The notes below the pieces were generated by a model. The model saw nothing but the letters and a program-made list of their open reading frames with translations, ran no database searches and had not been told where the DNA came from. 64,000 nt of DNA from Gammaproteobacteria bacterium (GTDB lineage Bacteria > Pseudomonadota > Gammaproteobacteria > DSM-16500). Location of the stretch: contig BMAH01000025.1 of NCBI GenBank assembly GCA_014132615.1, forward strand, positions 28,154 to 92,153, written 5' to 3'. The position numbers were made by a program, and so were the translations under genes. Below, one piece after another: positions 40,533 through 50,652 of this stretch. Every line of letters starts with the position of its first letter. Within the stretch, counting starts at the first letter, position 1.

Positions 40533-42734
40533 ATGAGTAAACGCATTCCAATTATCATTGGCATTTTATTAATCATCATCGCGGTCTGGCTTTTAATCAC
40601 ACCCACACGCTCCGTTCGCTCGCTGATTGAGCGATTAGATAATTTAGGTTACGACTTACAACTACGCACACGCGTTTTAACAGATAAAACCATTCCTAAA
40701 ACGCCCGTTGCTATCGTAGATATCGATGATAGAAGTTTAAATGTAGAAGGTAGATGGCCATGGCCACGCAGTAAATTGGCGGCTTTAGTTGATAAGTTAA
40801 AAGCAGAAGGGGCAGCGGTTATTGCTTTCGATATTTTTTTCTCTGAAAAAGAAAATAATATTGCTGATACGATTATCAATAAATTAAAAGCAAATAATCT
40901 CTTAACTAACAATATTGATATAACCTTACAAAAAAGCGCTACTTTATTTGATGAAGATTCCATCTTCGCTAAAAGTTTATCTGAAAATGCTTCGGTATTA
41001 GCCTTAGGTTTTTTGCCTAGATCACAAAAACAAAATCAACTTCCGCCTCCTCTGTTATCACTAAATAAACACGAGGAAGAGCAGTTAGATATAATCCATG
41101 CAGCAGGCTACATCAGTAACATTGCCATTTTACAAAACGCGGCAAAAGGTGGTGGCTTTATCAATATTTTTGCAGATACAGATGGCATTATCAGACGCTC
41201 ACCTCTTTTAATTGCTTATCAAAACAACGTTTATCCAGCACTTGCGTTACAAGCAGTTATGCTATTTTTAGGTGAACCTATTTCACTCATTACCCCTACT
41301 TACGGCGATGAGAAAAAATTAGAAGGCATTAAACTGGGTAATCGTATTATCCCAACTGATGAGCATGGACAAGTTCTTATTCCATTTGTAGGTAGAAGCT
41401 ATACCTTCACTTATTATTCAGCAACGGATATTTTAAAAGGACACATACCGAAAGACGCACTATTAGGAAAAATTTTATTTATTGGCACATCTGCAACAGG
41501 ACTTGGTGATTTACAAGCTACGTCTATACAAAATCCATTTCCTGGTGTTGAAATACAAGCTACCTTAGTGCATGGCATGTTAGAAAACAATTTTTCCTAT
41601 AAACCTGCCTGGACGCTAGGTGCAAATATTTTCCTCACTGCTTTTTTAGGATTAATAGCTGCATTTATATTTCCCTATTTAGGACCCCGCACATTAAGCA
41701 TTATTATTATTTTTTTTCCACCCTTATTATTATTCATTAACAATTGGATATGGCAAAAAACAGGATTAATTTTATCCTTTTTAGTCCCTGTCATTTTATG
41801 GTTAATTATCGCGACATTTAACATTATTTATGGCTATTTATTTGAAACCAGAAAACGTGAACAGTTAAAAACGATGTTCGGTCAATATGTGCCAGAAAAA
41901 CATATTGATGAAATGTTAAAAACAAATAGTGATTTCGGTCTACATGGCGAAGATAGAGAGATGTCTGTTTTATTCGCAGATATAAGAAATTTCACTAGCA
42001 TTTCAGAATCACTCACCGCTGCGCAATTAGTTGATATGTTAAATACATTCTTCACACCTATGACAGAAATTATCTTTAAGCATAGAGGAACAATTGATAA
42101 ATACATTGGTGATCTCATCATGGCATTTTGGGGAGCGCCCCTTAAAGATAAAAATCATGCAAGGCATGCCATTGAATCTGCGCTTGAGATGCAAAATAAA
42201 GTAAAAGTTATGCAGCCCATTTTAGAGAAAAATGGCTGGAGTAATTTACAAATTGGCATAGGTATTAATAGCGGCATCATGAGTGTGGGGGATATGGGCT
42301 CACGATATAGACGCAATTACACCGTGCTAGGGGACTCTGTCAATTTAGCATCACGAGTAGAAGCATTAACTAAATTCTACGGCGTTGACATTATCGTTAC
42401 AGAAAATACGAGACAAAACCAATCTAAATTTATTTTTAGAAAGCTAGACCAAGTGCGTGTTAAAGGTAAAAAAACAGGTGTCAGCTTATATGAAGTTGTT
42501 TGTTTGCAAACTAGCTTAACGAATACAATGCGAGAGGAATTAGATATCTATCATCGTGCATTAGATTTTTATTTCTCTAAGCAGTGGGATGATGCATTAG
42601 TGTTAATGACCCAGTTAAACCAAACTTACCCCGATAAGAAAATATATAGCATTTATTTGCATCGCATTAATGACTTTAAACAACATCCTCCGGGAGAAGA
42701 TTGGGATGGTATTTTTGTGCATACTGAGAAGTAA
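40533..42734 (+). CDS. CHASE2-domain adenylate/guanylate cyclase
   Basis: Inner-membrane sensor with a class III nucleotide cyclase output. An N-terminal helix (4-23) leads to an extracytoplasmic CHASE2 domain (about 35-335), then three membrane helices (about 360-430), then the catalytic domain (about 465-650). Metal Asp residues sit in LFADIRNFTS and KYIGDLIMAFWG; TVLGDSVNLASRVEAL carries the base- and transition-state residues. The Lys and Asp pair favours ATP as substrate, but this is not certain. AAGGATGATAT precedes the ATG. Its stop codon directly abuts that of the FecR gene. Confidence 0.93.
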   Translation: MSKRIPIIIGILLIIIAVWLLITPTRSVRSLIERLDNLGYDLQLRTRVLTDKTIPKTPVAIVDIDDRSLNVEGRWPWPRSKLAALVDKLKAEGAAVIAFDIFFSEKENNIADTIINKLKANNLLTNNIDITLQKSATLFDEDSIFAKSLSENASVLALGFLPRSQKQNQLPPPLLSLNKHEEEQLDIIHAAGYISNIAILQNAAKGGGFINIFADTDGIIRRSPLLIAYQNNVYPALALQAVMLFLGEPISLITPTYGDEKKLEGIKLGNRIIPTDEHGQVLIPFVGRSYTFTYYSATDILKGHIPKDALLGKILFIGTSATGLGDLQATSIQNPFPGVEIQATLVHGMLENNFSYKPAWTLGANIFLTAFLGLIAAFIFPYLGPRTLSIIIIFFPPLLLFINNWIWQKTGLILSFLVPVILWLIIATFNIIYGYLFETRKREQLKTMFGQYVPEKHIDEMLKTNSDFGLHGEDREMSVLFADIRNFTSISESLTAAQLVDMLNTFFTPMTEIIFKHRGTIDKYIGDLIMAFWGAPLKDKNHARHAIESALEMQNKVKVMQPILEKNGWSNLQIGIGINSGIMSVGDMGSRYRRNYTVLGDSVNLASRVEALTKFYGVDIIVTENTRQNQSKFIFRKLDQVRVKGKKTGVSLYEVVCLQTSLTNTMREELDIYHRALDFYFSKQWDDALVLMTQLNQTYPDKKIYSIYLHRINDFKQHPPGEDWDGIFVHTEK

Positions 42735-43481
42735 TTATTGTGATATGCAAAAACTAGAAATGACACCACCGCTGCGTTGAGGTCTTGCGGGACCAGAAGA
42801 GGATGCAGCGCCAAAAGGAGAAATAGCAGCAGGAACAATTTCTAATTTTTCCGCAAACACGCTGGGTTGTTGTGCAAGAGGAACAGGGTCAGATGTAGCT
42901 GATGCCACTTTTGCATATTTAACATCATTATTTAAACATAATGCTTTTTTGCTTTTCCCTGTAACGCAAGGTGTACCGCCATAATAACCAACAAATAACT
43001 CTGTGCCTTTCATATAAACAGCGTAATCGGTACCACGTACACCGATAGTCGCAACAGGGGTATTAACTTGATAATCTTTAGGGTTACCTTTTGCAATCAA
43101 CCCCGTAATAGTTCGAAAGCCACCTTCGATTAAATTCATGAAATAAGAACCCACAGACCCTTTTTTCTTACTGGGGTCAAAAGCATATTTTGCTATTTCA
43201 AATTTAGTATTAGGATAAAAAGTAATTAAAGAGCCATCAGTAAAAACTATTTGGGCCTGCGAAGTCGCATCGGTTGTTAAAACATCTTGTAGATAAATAA
43301 CTGATGTTTTTTGTAAAAGGCGCTGCTCATTATTAACCATAGTCGCTTTTAAATTGCCTTTCACCCACACCACTCTACCAACAGGTGTAGGCAAAGGAGG
43401 ATCAGCCGCAAAGCTAGTGCTAATAAGCGATGCGAGAAAGGCCGTTATCAGTACTAACCATATACGCCTAACTATTCTCAT
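42735..43481 (-). CDS. FecR-domain periplasmic protein
   Basis: 248 residues with a signal peptide (RRIWLVLITAFLASLISTSFA). The FecR domain spans about residues 35-165: GRVVWVKGNLKA, VLTTDATSQAQIVFTDGSLI and TPVATIGVRGTDYAVY. It is a soluble periplasmic form without the transmembrane anti-sigma part of true FecR. FecR-domain proteins often sit beside CHASE2 cyclases and secretion barrels, as here. The ligand is unknown. Confidence 0.9.
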   Translation of the reverse strand: MRIVRRIWLVLITAFLASLISTSFAADPPLPTPVGRVVWVKGNLKATMVNNEQRLLQKTSVIYLQDVLTTDATSQAQIVFTDGSLITFYPNTKFEIAKYAFDPSKKKGSVGSYFMNLIEGGFRTITGLIAKGNPKDYQVNTPVATIGVRGTDYAVYMKGTELFVGYYGGTPCVTGKSKKALCLNNDVKYAKVASATSDPVPLAQQPSVFAEKLEIVPAAISPFGAASSSGPARPQRSGGVISSFCISQ

Positions 43482-43688
43482 CTCTATACCCTAATACTTA
43501 AGCAACTTTTAATTAAGTATAATATATTTTTATAGGTTTGCGTGCTTAATAACCATTAGTAAACAAATGATTTTTTTAACATTTAATAAAAAATAGGGTA
43601 CAAAAACCACAAAAAAAACGAATAACTTACTGATTTTATGAAAAAATGAAAAAGATAGTTTTAGGAGAGTTAGTAAGTATTATTGTAA

Positions 43689-44903
43689 TTAGTTCAAATC
43701 TTTAAATAACCTCCCCTGGCTAACAGTAAAAACTGGCCAACCGGTTAATTCTTTACCCATATAAGGTGTCCATCCGCATTTACTGTGGGTCGTATGCACC
43801 TTAGATATTTTATTTAAATCAACTAGTACCCAGTCTTGGTAAATCGGCAAATTAAAAATATTTTTTGCATTATGAGAAGTCAGATTAACAATTTGCTGCA
43901 AAGTAAGATGACCTTTTGCATGTGCATCTAATAGCAAAGGCAACATAAATTCAATGCCTGGCATGCCTGAAGGGCACTGTCCGTAAGGTTGATCTTTTTC
44001 AGAAATAGTATGCGGAGCATGATCAGAGCCTATAGTATCAATGACACCTTCGCGTATTGCTTCTAACAAGACTTCTCTATGTTCACTGTCGCGGAGTGGA
44101 GGATTAACCACAGCTCGGCCTTTCAATGTATCGTAAGCTGAGGTATCAAAAAATAGATGGTGTGGTGTCGTTTCTGCATAAACTGGTAATTGATTTGCTT
44201 TAGCTTGTTTTACTAATGCCACTTCATCTTTGCTGCTAACATGTAAAATATATAAGCGCGTGCCGTATTTTTTACTTAAGTTAATTGCTTTTTCTACTGC
44301 TCGCGTGGCTACTTCAATATCTCTTAAGTGAGAATGTGCAGCATAATGCATGGGGCCTTTATAATTTTTTTTGCGTTCGCGAATTAAGTGCTCATCTTCT
44401 GCATGTACGGCAACTAATAAATTTTCTTTTGCTGCCATTTCAAATACAGCAGCCAAACTTTCATCATCATCGATAACCAAATTACCAGTGCTGCAGCCCA
44501 TAAATACTTTAATACCTATGACTGATTCTTTTATGCCAGGAATTTCAGATAAATGATGTTTATCTGCGCCAAAAAACAAATTATAGCGTAGTGGTAAATT
44601 CACCTCTTTTAGTTGCGAATCGATTAATGCCTTCTTATCTCTTAGCAAATCATGAGTGAAAGTGGGCGGCAATGTATTTGGCATATCAAAAACCATTGTA
44701 CAGCCGCCGCTTAATGCTGCTTTTGCACCTGTGCGCCAATCTTCTTTATGCTCCAAACCTGGTGTACGAAAATGCACGTGAGGGTCTATCACAGCGGGAA
44801 GGGCAACTAGATGGTCTGCTTGAATAGCGTGATTCTCTTCACTTTCAATAGAGAAATCATAGCTGTCACCATGTATATCTTTTACTTTTTTAAAAATAAT
44901 CAT
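43689..44903 (-). CDS. pyrC: Dihydroorotase (class I type)
   Basis: Cyclises carbamoyl aspartate to dihydroorotate. The zinc motif is DPHVHFRTPG, the bridging carboxylated Lys is in IGIKVFMG, later His ligands lie in AVHAEDE and YILHVSSK, and the Asp is in IGSDHAPHT. At 404 residues it belongs to the longer class I family, unlike the 348-residue E. coli PyrC. It overlaps the stop of pyrI by four bases as the last gene of carA-carB-pyrB-pyrI-pyrC. The 200 bases between it and the FecR gene hold nothing recognisable. Confidence 0.94.
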   Translation of the reverse strand: MIIFKKVKDIHGDSYDFSIESEENHAIQADHLVALPAVIDPHVHFRTPGLEHKEDWRTGAKAALSGGCTMVFDMPNTLPPTFTHDLLRDKKALIDSQLKEVNLPLRYNLFFGADKHHLSEIPGIKESVIGIKVFMGCSTGNLVIDDDESLAAVFEMAAKENLLVAVHAEDEHLIRERKKNYKGPMHYAAHSHLRDIEVATRAVEKAINLSKKYGTRLYILHVSSKDEVALVKQAKANQLPVYAETTPHHLFFDTSAYDTLKGRAVVNPPLRDSEHREVLLEAIREGVIDTIGSDHAPHTISEKDQPYGQCPSGMPGIEFMLPLLLDAHAKGHLTLQQIVNLTSHNAKNIFNLPIYQDWVLVDLNKISKVHTTHSKCGWTPYMGKELTGWPVFTVSQGRLFKDLN

Positions 44904-45358
44904 AGATTCACTTTAACTTCATTTCTATAAAATGGCTTTTCGCAAAACTTACACGTTAATTTTATTTTTTGCCCTTGCTCTTCAATAAAGAAAAAACTTT
45001 CTATAGGCTCACTAAGCGTAATGCACGAAATGTTAGGACAAATAAATACATTGGTAATGCTTGATGGTAAAGAAGTAATTACTTTACTTTCTACTTCAAA
45101 ATTTTTAATGATATTAATCGTAGCTAGAGGAGCAAAAATAGTAATTTCATTTGCTTCCTCAGTCGTTAAATTATGGTTTTCAATTTTAATTAAATCCTTT
45201 AATCCTAATCGTTTACTAGGTAAATTTAAGCCTACTGTCACCGTGTATTTTTTTTCTAATAACCGTAGCAAGCGAATAATTTTTAAAGCTTGGCCTTCTG
45301 CAATATGGTCAATCACGGTGCCGTTTTGAATGGCTGAGACAGATAAAGTTTTTGTCAT
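44900..45358 (-). CDS. pyrI: Aspartate carbamoyltransferase regulatory subunit
   Basis: Zinc-binding regulatory chain that makes ATCase sensitive to CTP and ATP. The N-terminal allosteric domain has VSAIQNGTVIDHI and the region with RLGLKDLIKIEN; the zinc site is CPNISC followed by CKFC. 152 residues, as in E. coli. Four-base overlaps with pyrB before and pyrC after show a tightly coupled operon. Confidence 0.96.
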   Translation of the reverse strand: MTKTLSVSAIQNGTVIDHIAEGQALKIIRLLRLLEKKYTVTVGLNLPSKRLGLKDLIKIENHNLTTEEANEITIFAPLATINIIKNFEVESKVITSLPSSITNVFICPNISCITLSEPIESFFFIEEQGQKIKLTCKFCEKPFYRNEVKVNL

Positions 45359-46335
45359 GGTAATGTCTCGTTTAAAAGCAAAGTCAACAAGGCTTGTCTA
45401 ATGTGCACACCATTATTTGCCTGCTGAAAATAATCAGCATGCGGTGTTTTATCAACACGTATATCAATTTCATTAATACGCGGCAGTGGGTGTAGCACTT
45501 TTAAATTAGGTTTCGCAAATTGCAGTACTTGCGGCGTTAAAATAAATTGTTTATCTAATAAAGGCACACCTATGTTAATTAATCTTTCTTGTTGAATGCG
45601 TGTCATATACAAAATATCTACTTTTGGTATGACTTCTTCAATTGATTGATGGAAAGAAAAGCGTACGCCACGTTTTTTTAACCTATCACAGACTGAATCA
45701 GGCAGGGTTAATGCATCAGGTGCAACTAAAAATAAACGCATATCAAATAAGGTACATAAATCAGCAAAAGAATGGATAGTGCGACCAAATTTTAAATCGC
45801 CTACTAATCCAATTGAAAGGCCGTCTAAGCGCTGCTGCGATTGATTAATCGTAAATAAATCAATGAGTGCTTGCGTTGGATGTTGGTTTGCACCATCTCC
45901 TGCATTAATAACAGGTTTAGGTGAAACTTCTGCTGCTAGACGTGCTGCACCTTCTTTCTCGTGCCGTATGATGAGTAAATCTGCGTAATCTGAAAGTACA
46001 CGTATAGTATCGTGTAATGTTTCACCTTTCTTTGTCGACAAATGGTCGTCGCTTGAAAATCCAATAACATTGCCGCCTAAACGCAACGTCGCTGTTTCAA
46101 ATGACAAACGTGTGCGGGTTGATGGCTCAAAAAAGCAATGCGCAATTAATTTATTAGTTAATAAGGGTGTTATTTCACGCTGCTTAATTGACAGAGCAAC
46201 GTGCAACACTTGTTCAATTTGCTCACGATTTAAATCTTTAATAGAAATAAGATCATGACCGTATAATAAATTTGACGTTACGCAATGTCTTTCATGCGTT
46301 GGTAAGATAAACTTCTCTGCATGTATTGTTGCCAT
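45355..46335 (-). CDS. pyrB: Aspartate carbamoyltransferase catalytic subunit
   Basis: Condenses carbamoyl phosphate with aspartate. FFEPSTRTRLSFE is the carbamoyl-phosphate loop, KKGETLHDT the 80s loop, INAGDGANQHPTQAL and HPLPRINEI complete the site. The sequence follows E. coli PyrB closely (IISINDL-like start, VDKTPHADYFQQA), more than the ATCase domain of animal CAD. The N-terminus has about 20 extra residues, and the coding region begins 58 bases inside carB; no better start is evident. Confidence 0.96.
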   Translation of the reverse strand: MATIHAEKFILPTHERHCVTSNLLYGHDLISIKDLNREQIEQVLHVALSIKQREITPLLTNKLIAHCFFEPSTRTRLSFETATLRLGGNVIGFSSDDHLSTKKGETLHDTIRVLSDYADLLIIRHEKEGAARLAAEVSPKPVINAGDGANQHPTQALIDLFTINQSQQRLDGLSIGLVGDLKFGRTIHSFADLCTLFDMRLFLVAPDALTLPDSVCDRLKKRGVRFSFHQSIEEVIPKVDILYMTRIQQERLINIGVPLLDKQFILTPQVLQFAKPNLKVLHPLPRINEIDIRVDKTPHADYFQQANNGVHIRQALLTLLLNETLP

Positions 46336-49300
46336 GAAAGCGGCGGCTCCGTGGTTTGAATATTTGTATTAACTAAGCACTGCAACATGATTTGAGCAAT
46401 TTGCAAATTAGTAATCAGTGGAACGTGATGATCCACTGCCATGCGGCGTATGATAAAACCATCTGTATGCGCACTCAGTGCATGGGCGGTGGGTAAATTT
46501 ATAATCAAATCTACCTTACGTTCTGCAATCACTTTTTCAATATTTAAGGTTTGAACAGCACCTTTCTCGCTATTCTTATATACAAAATAAGAACCTACTC
46601 CATTTTTTGATAAAAAGGCATGTGTTCCGCTGGTGCTATAAATTTCCCAGCCTTTATCATCAAGCTGTTTCAAATAAGGGAGTAACTTTAATTTATGTAC
46701 ATCGCTAATAGAAACTAGCAATCGTTTTTCAGGTAAAGGTTGTTCTGTCGATAACCATGCGCGCAAATAGGCTTCGTATAAATTTTCCCCTATACAAGCC
46801 ACCTCACCGGTTGAAGCCATTTCTACATTCGCAACAGGATTTGCACCTTTTAACCGGTGATAGGAAAATTGCGGCACTTTCACGCCGACGTAATCCAATT
46901 CAAGCGTTTCATAAATCATAGGTTGGTGCTTACCTAACATCGCGCGGGTAGCAATATCTATAAAATTATACCCCGTCACTTTAGAGACAAAGGGAAAAGA
47001 ACGGGAAGCACGTAAATTACATTCAATGACTTGAATAAAATTATTTTGCGCAATGAATTGGATATTAAATGGCCCAGTAATGTTTAATGCTTTGACAATT
47101 TCGCTCGTAATTTTTTTCGTTTTACGAATCGTTTCAAGATAAAGACGATGGGGAGGGATTACTAAAGTGGCATCGCCTGAGTGAATACCCGCATTTTCAA
47201 TGTGTTCGGCGATAGCTTCTATGACTATGTTGCCTTGCTCTGCCACACCATCCATTTCCAATTCTTTTGCGTCTAAAATAAATTTTGAAATGACGACAGG
47301 GTGTTCTGCTGAAACGAGGGAGGCTTCTTGCAAGTATTTTTCTATCATTCTTTCATCGTAAGCCACATTCATAGCAGAGCCTGAAAGAATGTAAGAAGGT
47401 CTAATGAGAACGGGATAACCCATTTCTGCGGCAAATTCTTTCGCTTTTTGTATGCTTGTCACTTTATGCCAAGAAGGTTGATCTATGTTTAATTCGTTCA
47501 GCAAAGCAGAAAATTTTTCCCTATCTTCTGCTTGATCAATCGATTGTGCTTTAGTGCCTAATAAATTATAACCACGCTTAGCTAAAGGCAGCGCTAAGTT
47601 ATTAGCAACTTGACCACCTACAGAAACAATAATACCTTGGACTTGCTCAAAATCAGCAATATCTCTTACACGTTCTAACGTTAATTGTTCGAAGTATAAT
47701 CTGTCTGATTCATCATAATCCGTAGATACGGTTTCTGGGTTTGAATTCATTAGAATAGCTTTATGACCTAGTGTACGTAATGAACGCGATGTATTAACCG
47801 CACACCAATCAAACTCTACCGAAGAACCAATGGAATAAGGTCCTGATCCCAATACTAAGATTGGCCTTTGAGCACAAGGTTCAACATCATGTTCTTTTGC
47901 ATGATAAGTCAAATAAAGATAATTAGTCTGAGCAGCAAATTCGCCGGCTAATGTATCAATTTGCTTCACATAAGGAATAATATTTTCTTGGTGCCTATAT
48001 GCTCTAACATCATCTTCTGCTTGCTGCGTTAACTTAGCGATAACCTTATCAGAAAATCCTGTGCATTTTGCAAGCCTTAAAAGAGAAGGAGATAACCTTT
48101 CTTGAGTTAATCGTTTTTCAACTTGAGCGATAGATTGTAAATGCGATAAAAACCAATTATCAATTTTACTTAACGCATGAGCTTTACTTACTTCACCGCC
48201 GTTTAAGAAAAATTGATATAAAGCAAATAAACGTCTATCGGTTGGAAATTCTATTTCATTTAATACATCATCAATGCGATGGGGATAATCGTTTAAACAA
48301 GAAGCACCTATATTTAACATACCCACTGCTTTTTGTAAGCTTTCAGGAAAAGACCGGCCAATAGCCATCACTTCGCCGACACTTTTCATTTCCGTGCCTA
48401 TCGTTCTATGTGCTGCTTTTAATTTATGCGTATCCCAACGTGGAATTTTAACCACGATGTAATCTAATGCTGGTTCAAAGAAAGCGCAGGTTTTCTGGGT
48501 AACACTGTTTCTAATTTCATGCAATAGCGATCCTAGCGCTAATTTTGTTGCAACAAATGCGAGGGGATAACCTGTCGCTTTTGATGCAAGCGCACTTGAG
48601 CGTGACAATCTGGCATTCATTTCAATCACACGATAATCGCCATTATGCGGATTAATCGCAAATTGAATATTGCATTCGCCCACGATGTGAAAATGATTAG
48701 CAATGGCAATAGCCATATTACGCAAATGTTGATGCTCTCGATTACTCAACGTTTGTGCTGGAGCTACAACAATACTTTCTCCCGTGTGCACACCCATGGG
48801 ATCAAAATTTTCCATGTTACAAATTGTAAGTGTATTGCCTGCAATATCTCTTACAATTTCATATTCAAATTCTTTCCAACCCAGTAAATATTCTTCGATT
48901 AAAATTTGTGGTACGACAGCAAAACACTCTTTCGTGCGCTTTATTAATTCTTCTTTGTTAGTTATTTTGCCTGAACCCAAACCACCCAGAGAAAATCCCG
49001 CGCGCATCATCACTGGATAACCAATTTGCTCTGCTGCTTTAATCGCTTCATCGACTGTGTTTGTAGAAAAACTACGCGGTGTTTTAATATCAATGGATTC
49101 TAATGCTTGCTTAAACAGATCCCTATCTTCGGTTTGCTCTATACGCTCAACTTGCGTGCCTAAGACAGTGACATTATGCTTTGCTAATAAGCCTGATTTA
49201 GCTAGCGCCATTCCCAAATTCAATGCGGTTTGGCCGCCAAAACCCAGTAAAATGCCATCTGGCTTTTCTTTTTCAATAATTTGGCTGACACTTGTGATAT

Positions 49301-49502
49301 TAAGCGGTTGTAAGTAGAGTTCATCTGCCATATGCGCATCAGTTTGCACTGTAGCGATATTGGGATTGACTAAAACAATTTTAATTCCTTCTTCTTTTAA
49401 CGCTTTAATTGCTTGTGAACCTGAATAATCAAATTCACCTGCTTGTCCTATGCGCAAGCCGCCCGAGCCGAGAAGCAGTACCTTTTTACCGCTAAACCGC
49501 AT
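46278..49502 (-). CDS. carB: Carbamoyl-phosphate synthase large subunit, CAD-like
   Basis: Makes carbamoyl phosphate from bicarbonate, ammonia and two ATP. Two homologous ATP-grasp halves and the C-terminal MGS-like allosteric domain are all present over 1074 residues. The start at MRFSGKKV has AGAGG upstream. Text such as KVLLLGSGGLRIGQAGEF, LVNPNIATVQT, AGFSLGGLGSG, GECNIQFAINP and AFFEPALDYIVVKIPRWD follows animal CAD (CPS II) rather than E. coli CarB, which has ILGAGPIVIGQACEF and NSNPATIMT at the first two places. The comparison is from memory and needs a tree. Confidence 0.96.
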   Translation of the reverse strand: MRFSGKKVLLLGSGGLRIGQAGEFDYSGSQAIKALKEEGIKIVLVNPNIATVQTDAHMADELYLQPLNITSVSQIIEKEKPDGILLGFGGQTALNLGMALAKSGLLAKHNVTVLGTQVERIEQTEDRDLFKQALESIDIKTPRSFSTNTVDEAIKAAEQIGYPVMMRAGFSLGGLGSGKITNKEELIKRTKECFAVVPQILIEEYLLGWKEFEYEIVRDIAGNTLTICNMENFDPMGVHTGESIVVAPAQTLSNREHQHLRNMAIAIANHFHIVGECNIQFAINPHNGDYRVIEMNARLSRSSALASKATGYPLAFVATKLALGSLLHEIRNSVTQKTCAFFEPALDYIVVKIPRWDTHKLKAAHRTIGTEMKSVGEVMAIGRSFPESLQKAVGMLNIGASCLNDYPHRIDDVLNEIEFPTDRRLFALYQFFLNGGEVSKAHALSKIDNWFLSHLQSIAQVEKRLTQERLSPSLLRLAKCTGFSDKVIAKLTQQAEDDVRAYRHQENIIPYVKQIDTLAGEFAAQTNYLYLTYHAKEHDVEPCAQRPILVLGSGPYSIGSSVEFDWCAVNTSRSLRTLGHKAILMNSNPETVSTDYDESDRLYFEQLTLERVRDIADFEQVQGIIVSVGGQVANNLALPLAKRGYNLLGTKAQSIDQAEDREKFSALLNELNIDQPSWHKVTSIQKAKEFAAEMGYPVLIRPSYILSGSAMNVAYDERMIEKYLQEASLVSAEHPVVISKFILDAKELEMDGVAEQGNIVIEAIAEHIENAGIHSGDATLVIPPHRLYLETIRKTKKITSEIVKALNITGPFNIQFIAQNNFIQVIECNLRASRSFPFVSKVTGYNFIDIATRAMLGKHQPMIYETLELDYVGVKVPQFSYHRLKGANPVANVEMASTGEVACIGENLYEAYLRAWLSTEQPLPEKRLLVSISDVHKLKLLPYLKQLDDKGWEIYSTSGTHAFLSKNGVGSYFVYKNSEKGAVQTLNIEKVIAERKVDLIINLPTAHALSAHTDGFIIRRMAVDHHVPLITNLQIAQIMLQCLVNTNIQTTEPPLSWQQYMQRSLSYQRMKDIA

Positions 49503-49518
49503 AATAGCCTCTTTGTAA

Positions 49519-50568
49519 TTATTGACTAAGTTGTCGATAAAATTGTTGAAACAGCCAATTCGTCTCTTCAGGACCTGGCGCTGCTTCAGGATGAAATTGC
49601 ACAGAAAAAAACGGCAATGATTCGTGTTCAATGCCAGCAACACTATTATCATTTAAATTGCGAAACGACACACGCCAATCAGTAGGTAAACTAGCTTCAT
49701 CTACTGCATAGCCATGATTTTGTGAAGTTAAATAACAACGATTTGTTTCAATATGCAAACAAGGTTGATTATGTGACCTATGACCAAAAGATAATTTATA
49801 GGTTTTTGCACCTATGGCTAACGCCATTAATTGTGTACCTAAACAAATACCAAAGGTAGGCTTAGCCTGCTGCATTGCTTTACGCAAAATACTCACGGTT
49901 TCTTGGCATTGCATAGGATCGCCTGGGCCATTTGAAATAAAAATACCGTCGTAGGCTTCTTGTGTGTAATCGTAATTATAAGGGACGCGTTTTATACGAA
50001 CAGGTAATTCCTGTAAGTTACGTAAAATGTTTTCTTTCATGCCGCAGTCAACAGCGATAATTAATTTATCACCATTACCATAGTAAACAGGTTCTTTAAT
50101 TGAAACTTCACTTACCCAATCGATTTCTTCTGTTTCCTCAAACTGAACAGGATGATTAAGTTTGCTAATGGCACCAGGCACAACGCCTTTAGTACGCAAA
50201 CATTTAGTCAGCGCACGCGTGTCAACTTGTGTTATATAAGGAATGCCTTGCTGTGTCAGCCAATCAGTGAGTGAGAGCGTCGCTTCATGATGTGAATGAA
50301 AAGGTGAAAGTTCTGACAAAACGACGCCTTTCACATGAATTTTTTTTGATTCCCATGTTTCTTCAGAGGGAACACCGTAATTACCGATTAAAGGATAAGT
50401 GAAAACGAGAATTTGGCCAGAATAAGAGGGATCGGTTAGTGCTTCTACGTAACCTACCATACCGGTTGTAAAAACTACTTCGCCAAAAAAACAATCTTGC
50501 TGCTCTAAAGGAGCATAACCTTGAAAAACCTCACCCGATTTTAAAACAATTTGCGCATTTGATTGCAT
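49519..50568 (-). CDS. carA: Carbamoyl-phosphate synthase small subunit, CAD-like
   Basis: Glutaminase that supplies ammonia to CarB. The class I amidotransferase triad is visible: Cys in FGICLGTQL, His and Glu in VQFHPEAAPG; ISNGPGDP is the oxyanion region. At 349 residues it is about 30 shorter than E. coli CarA. Stretches such as TGMVGYVEALTDPSY, LTSQNHGYAVDEASLP and SLPFFSVQFHPE resemble the glutaminase domain of animal CAD closely. First gene of the minus-strand pyr operon, 16 bases before carB. Confidence 0.95.
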   Translation of the reverse strand: MQSNAQIVLKSGEVFQGYAPLEQQDCFFGEVVFTTGMVGYVEALTDPSYSGQILVFTYPLIGNYGVPSEETWESKKIHVKGVVLSELSPFHSHHEATLSLTDWLTQQGIPYITQVDTRALTKCLRTKGVVPGAISKLNHPVQFEETEEIDWVSEVSIKEPVYYGNGDKLIIAVDCGMKENILRNLQELPVRIKRVPYNYDYTQEAYDGIFISNGPGDPMQCQETVSILRKAMQQAKPTFGICLGTQLMALAIGAKTYKLSFGHRSHNQPCLHIETNRCYLTSQNHGYAVDEASLPTDWRVSFRNLNDNSVAGIEHESLPFFSVQFHPEAAPGPEETNWLFQQFYRQLSQ

Positions 50569-50652
50569 ATTATCTAGGTATAATTTTATTCGCCGTATTG
50601 TTGCACTTTTAATTTTAAAAAGGAAGTTAATTCCATTGTCTTTGCAATTTAT

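Noticed and set aside
43482..43688. Possible small gene or riboswitch between the FecR gene and pyrC
   Set aside because: The stretch is A/T-rich with no convincing start, ribosome site or conserved RNA fold that could be seen.
49503..49652. Fifty extra N-terminal residues on CarB
   Set aside because: The ATG at 49502 has a ribosome site and gives the usual CarB start; the extension overlaps carA and has no counterpart in the family.
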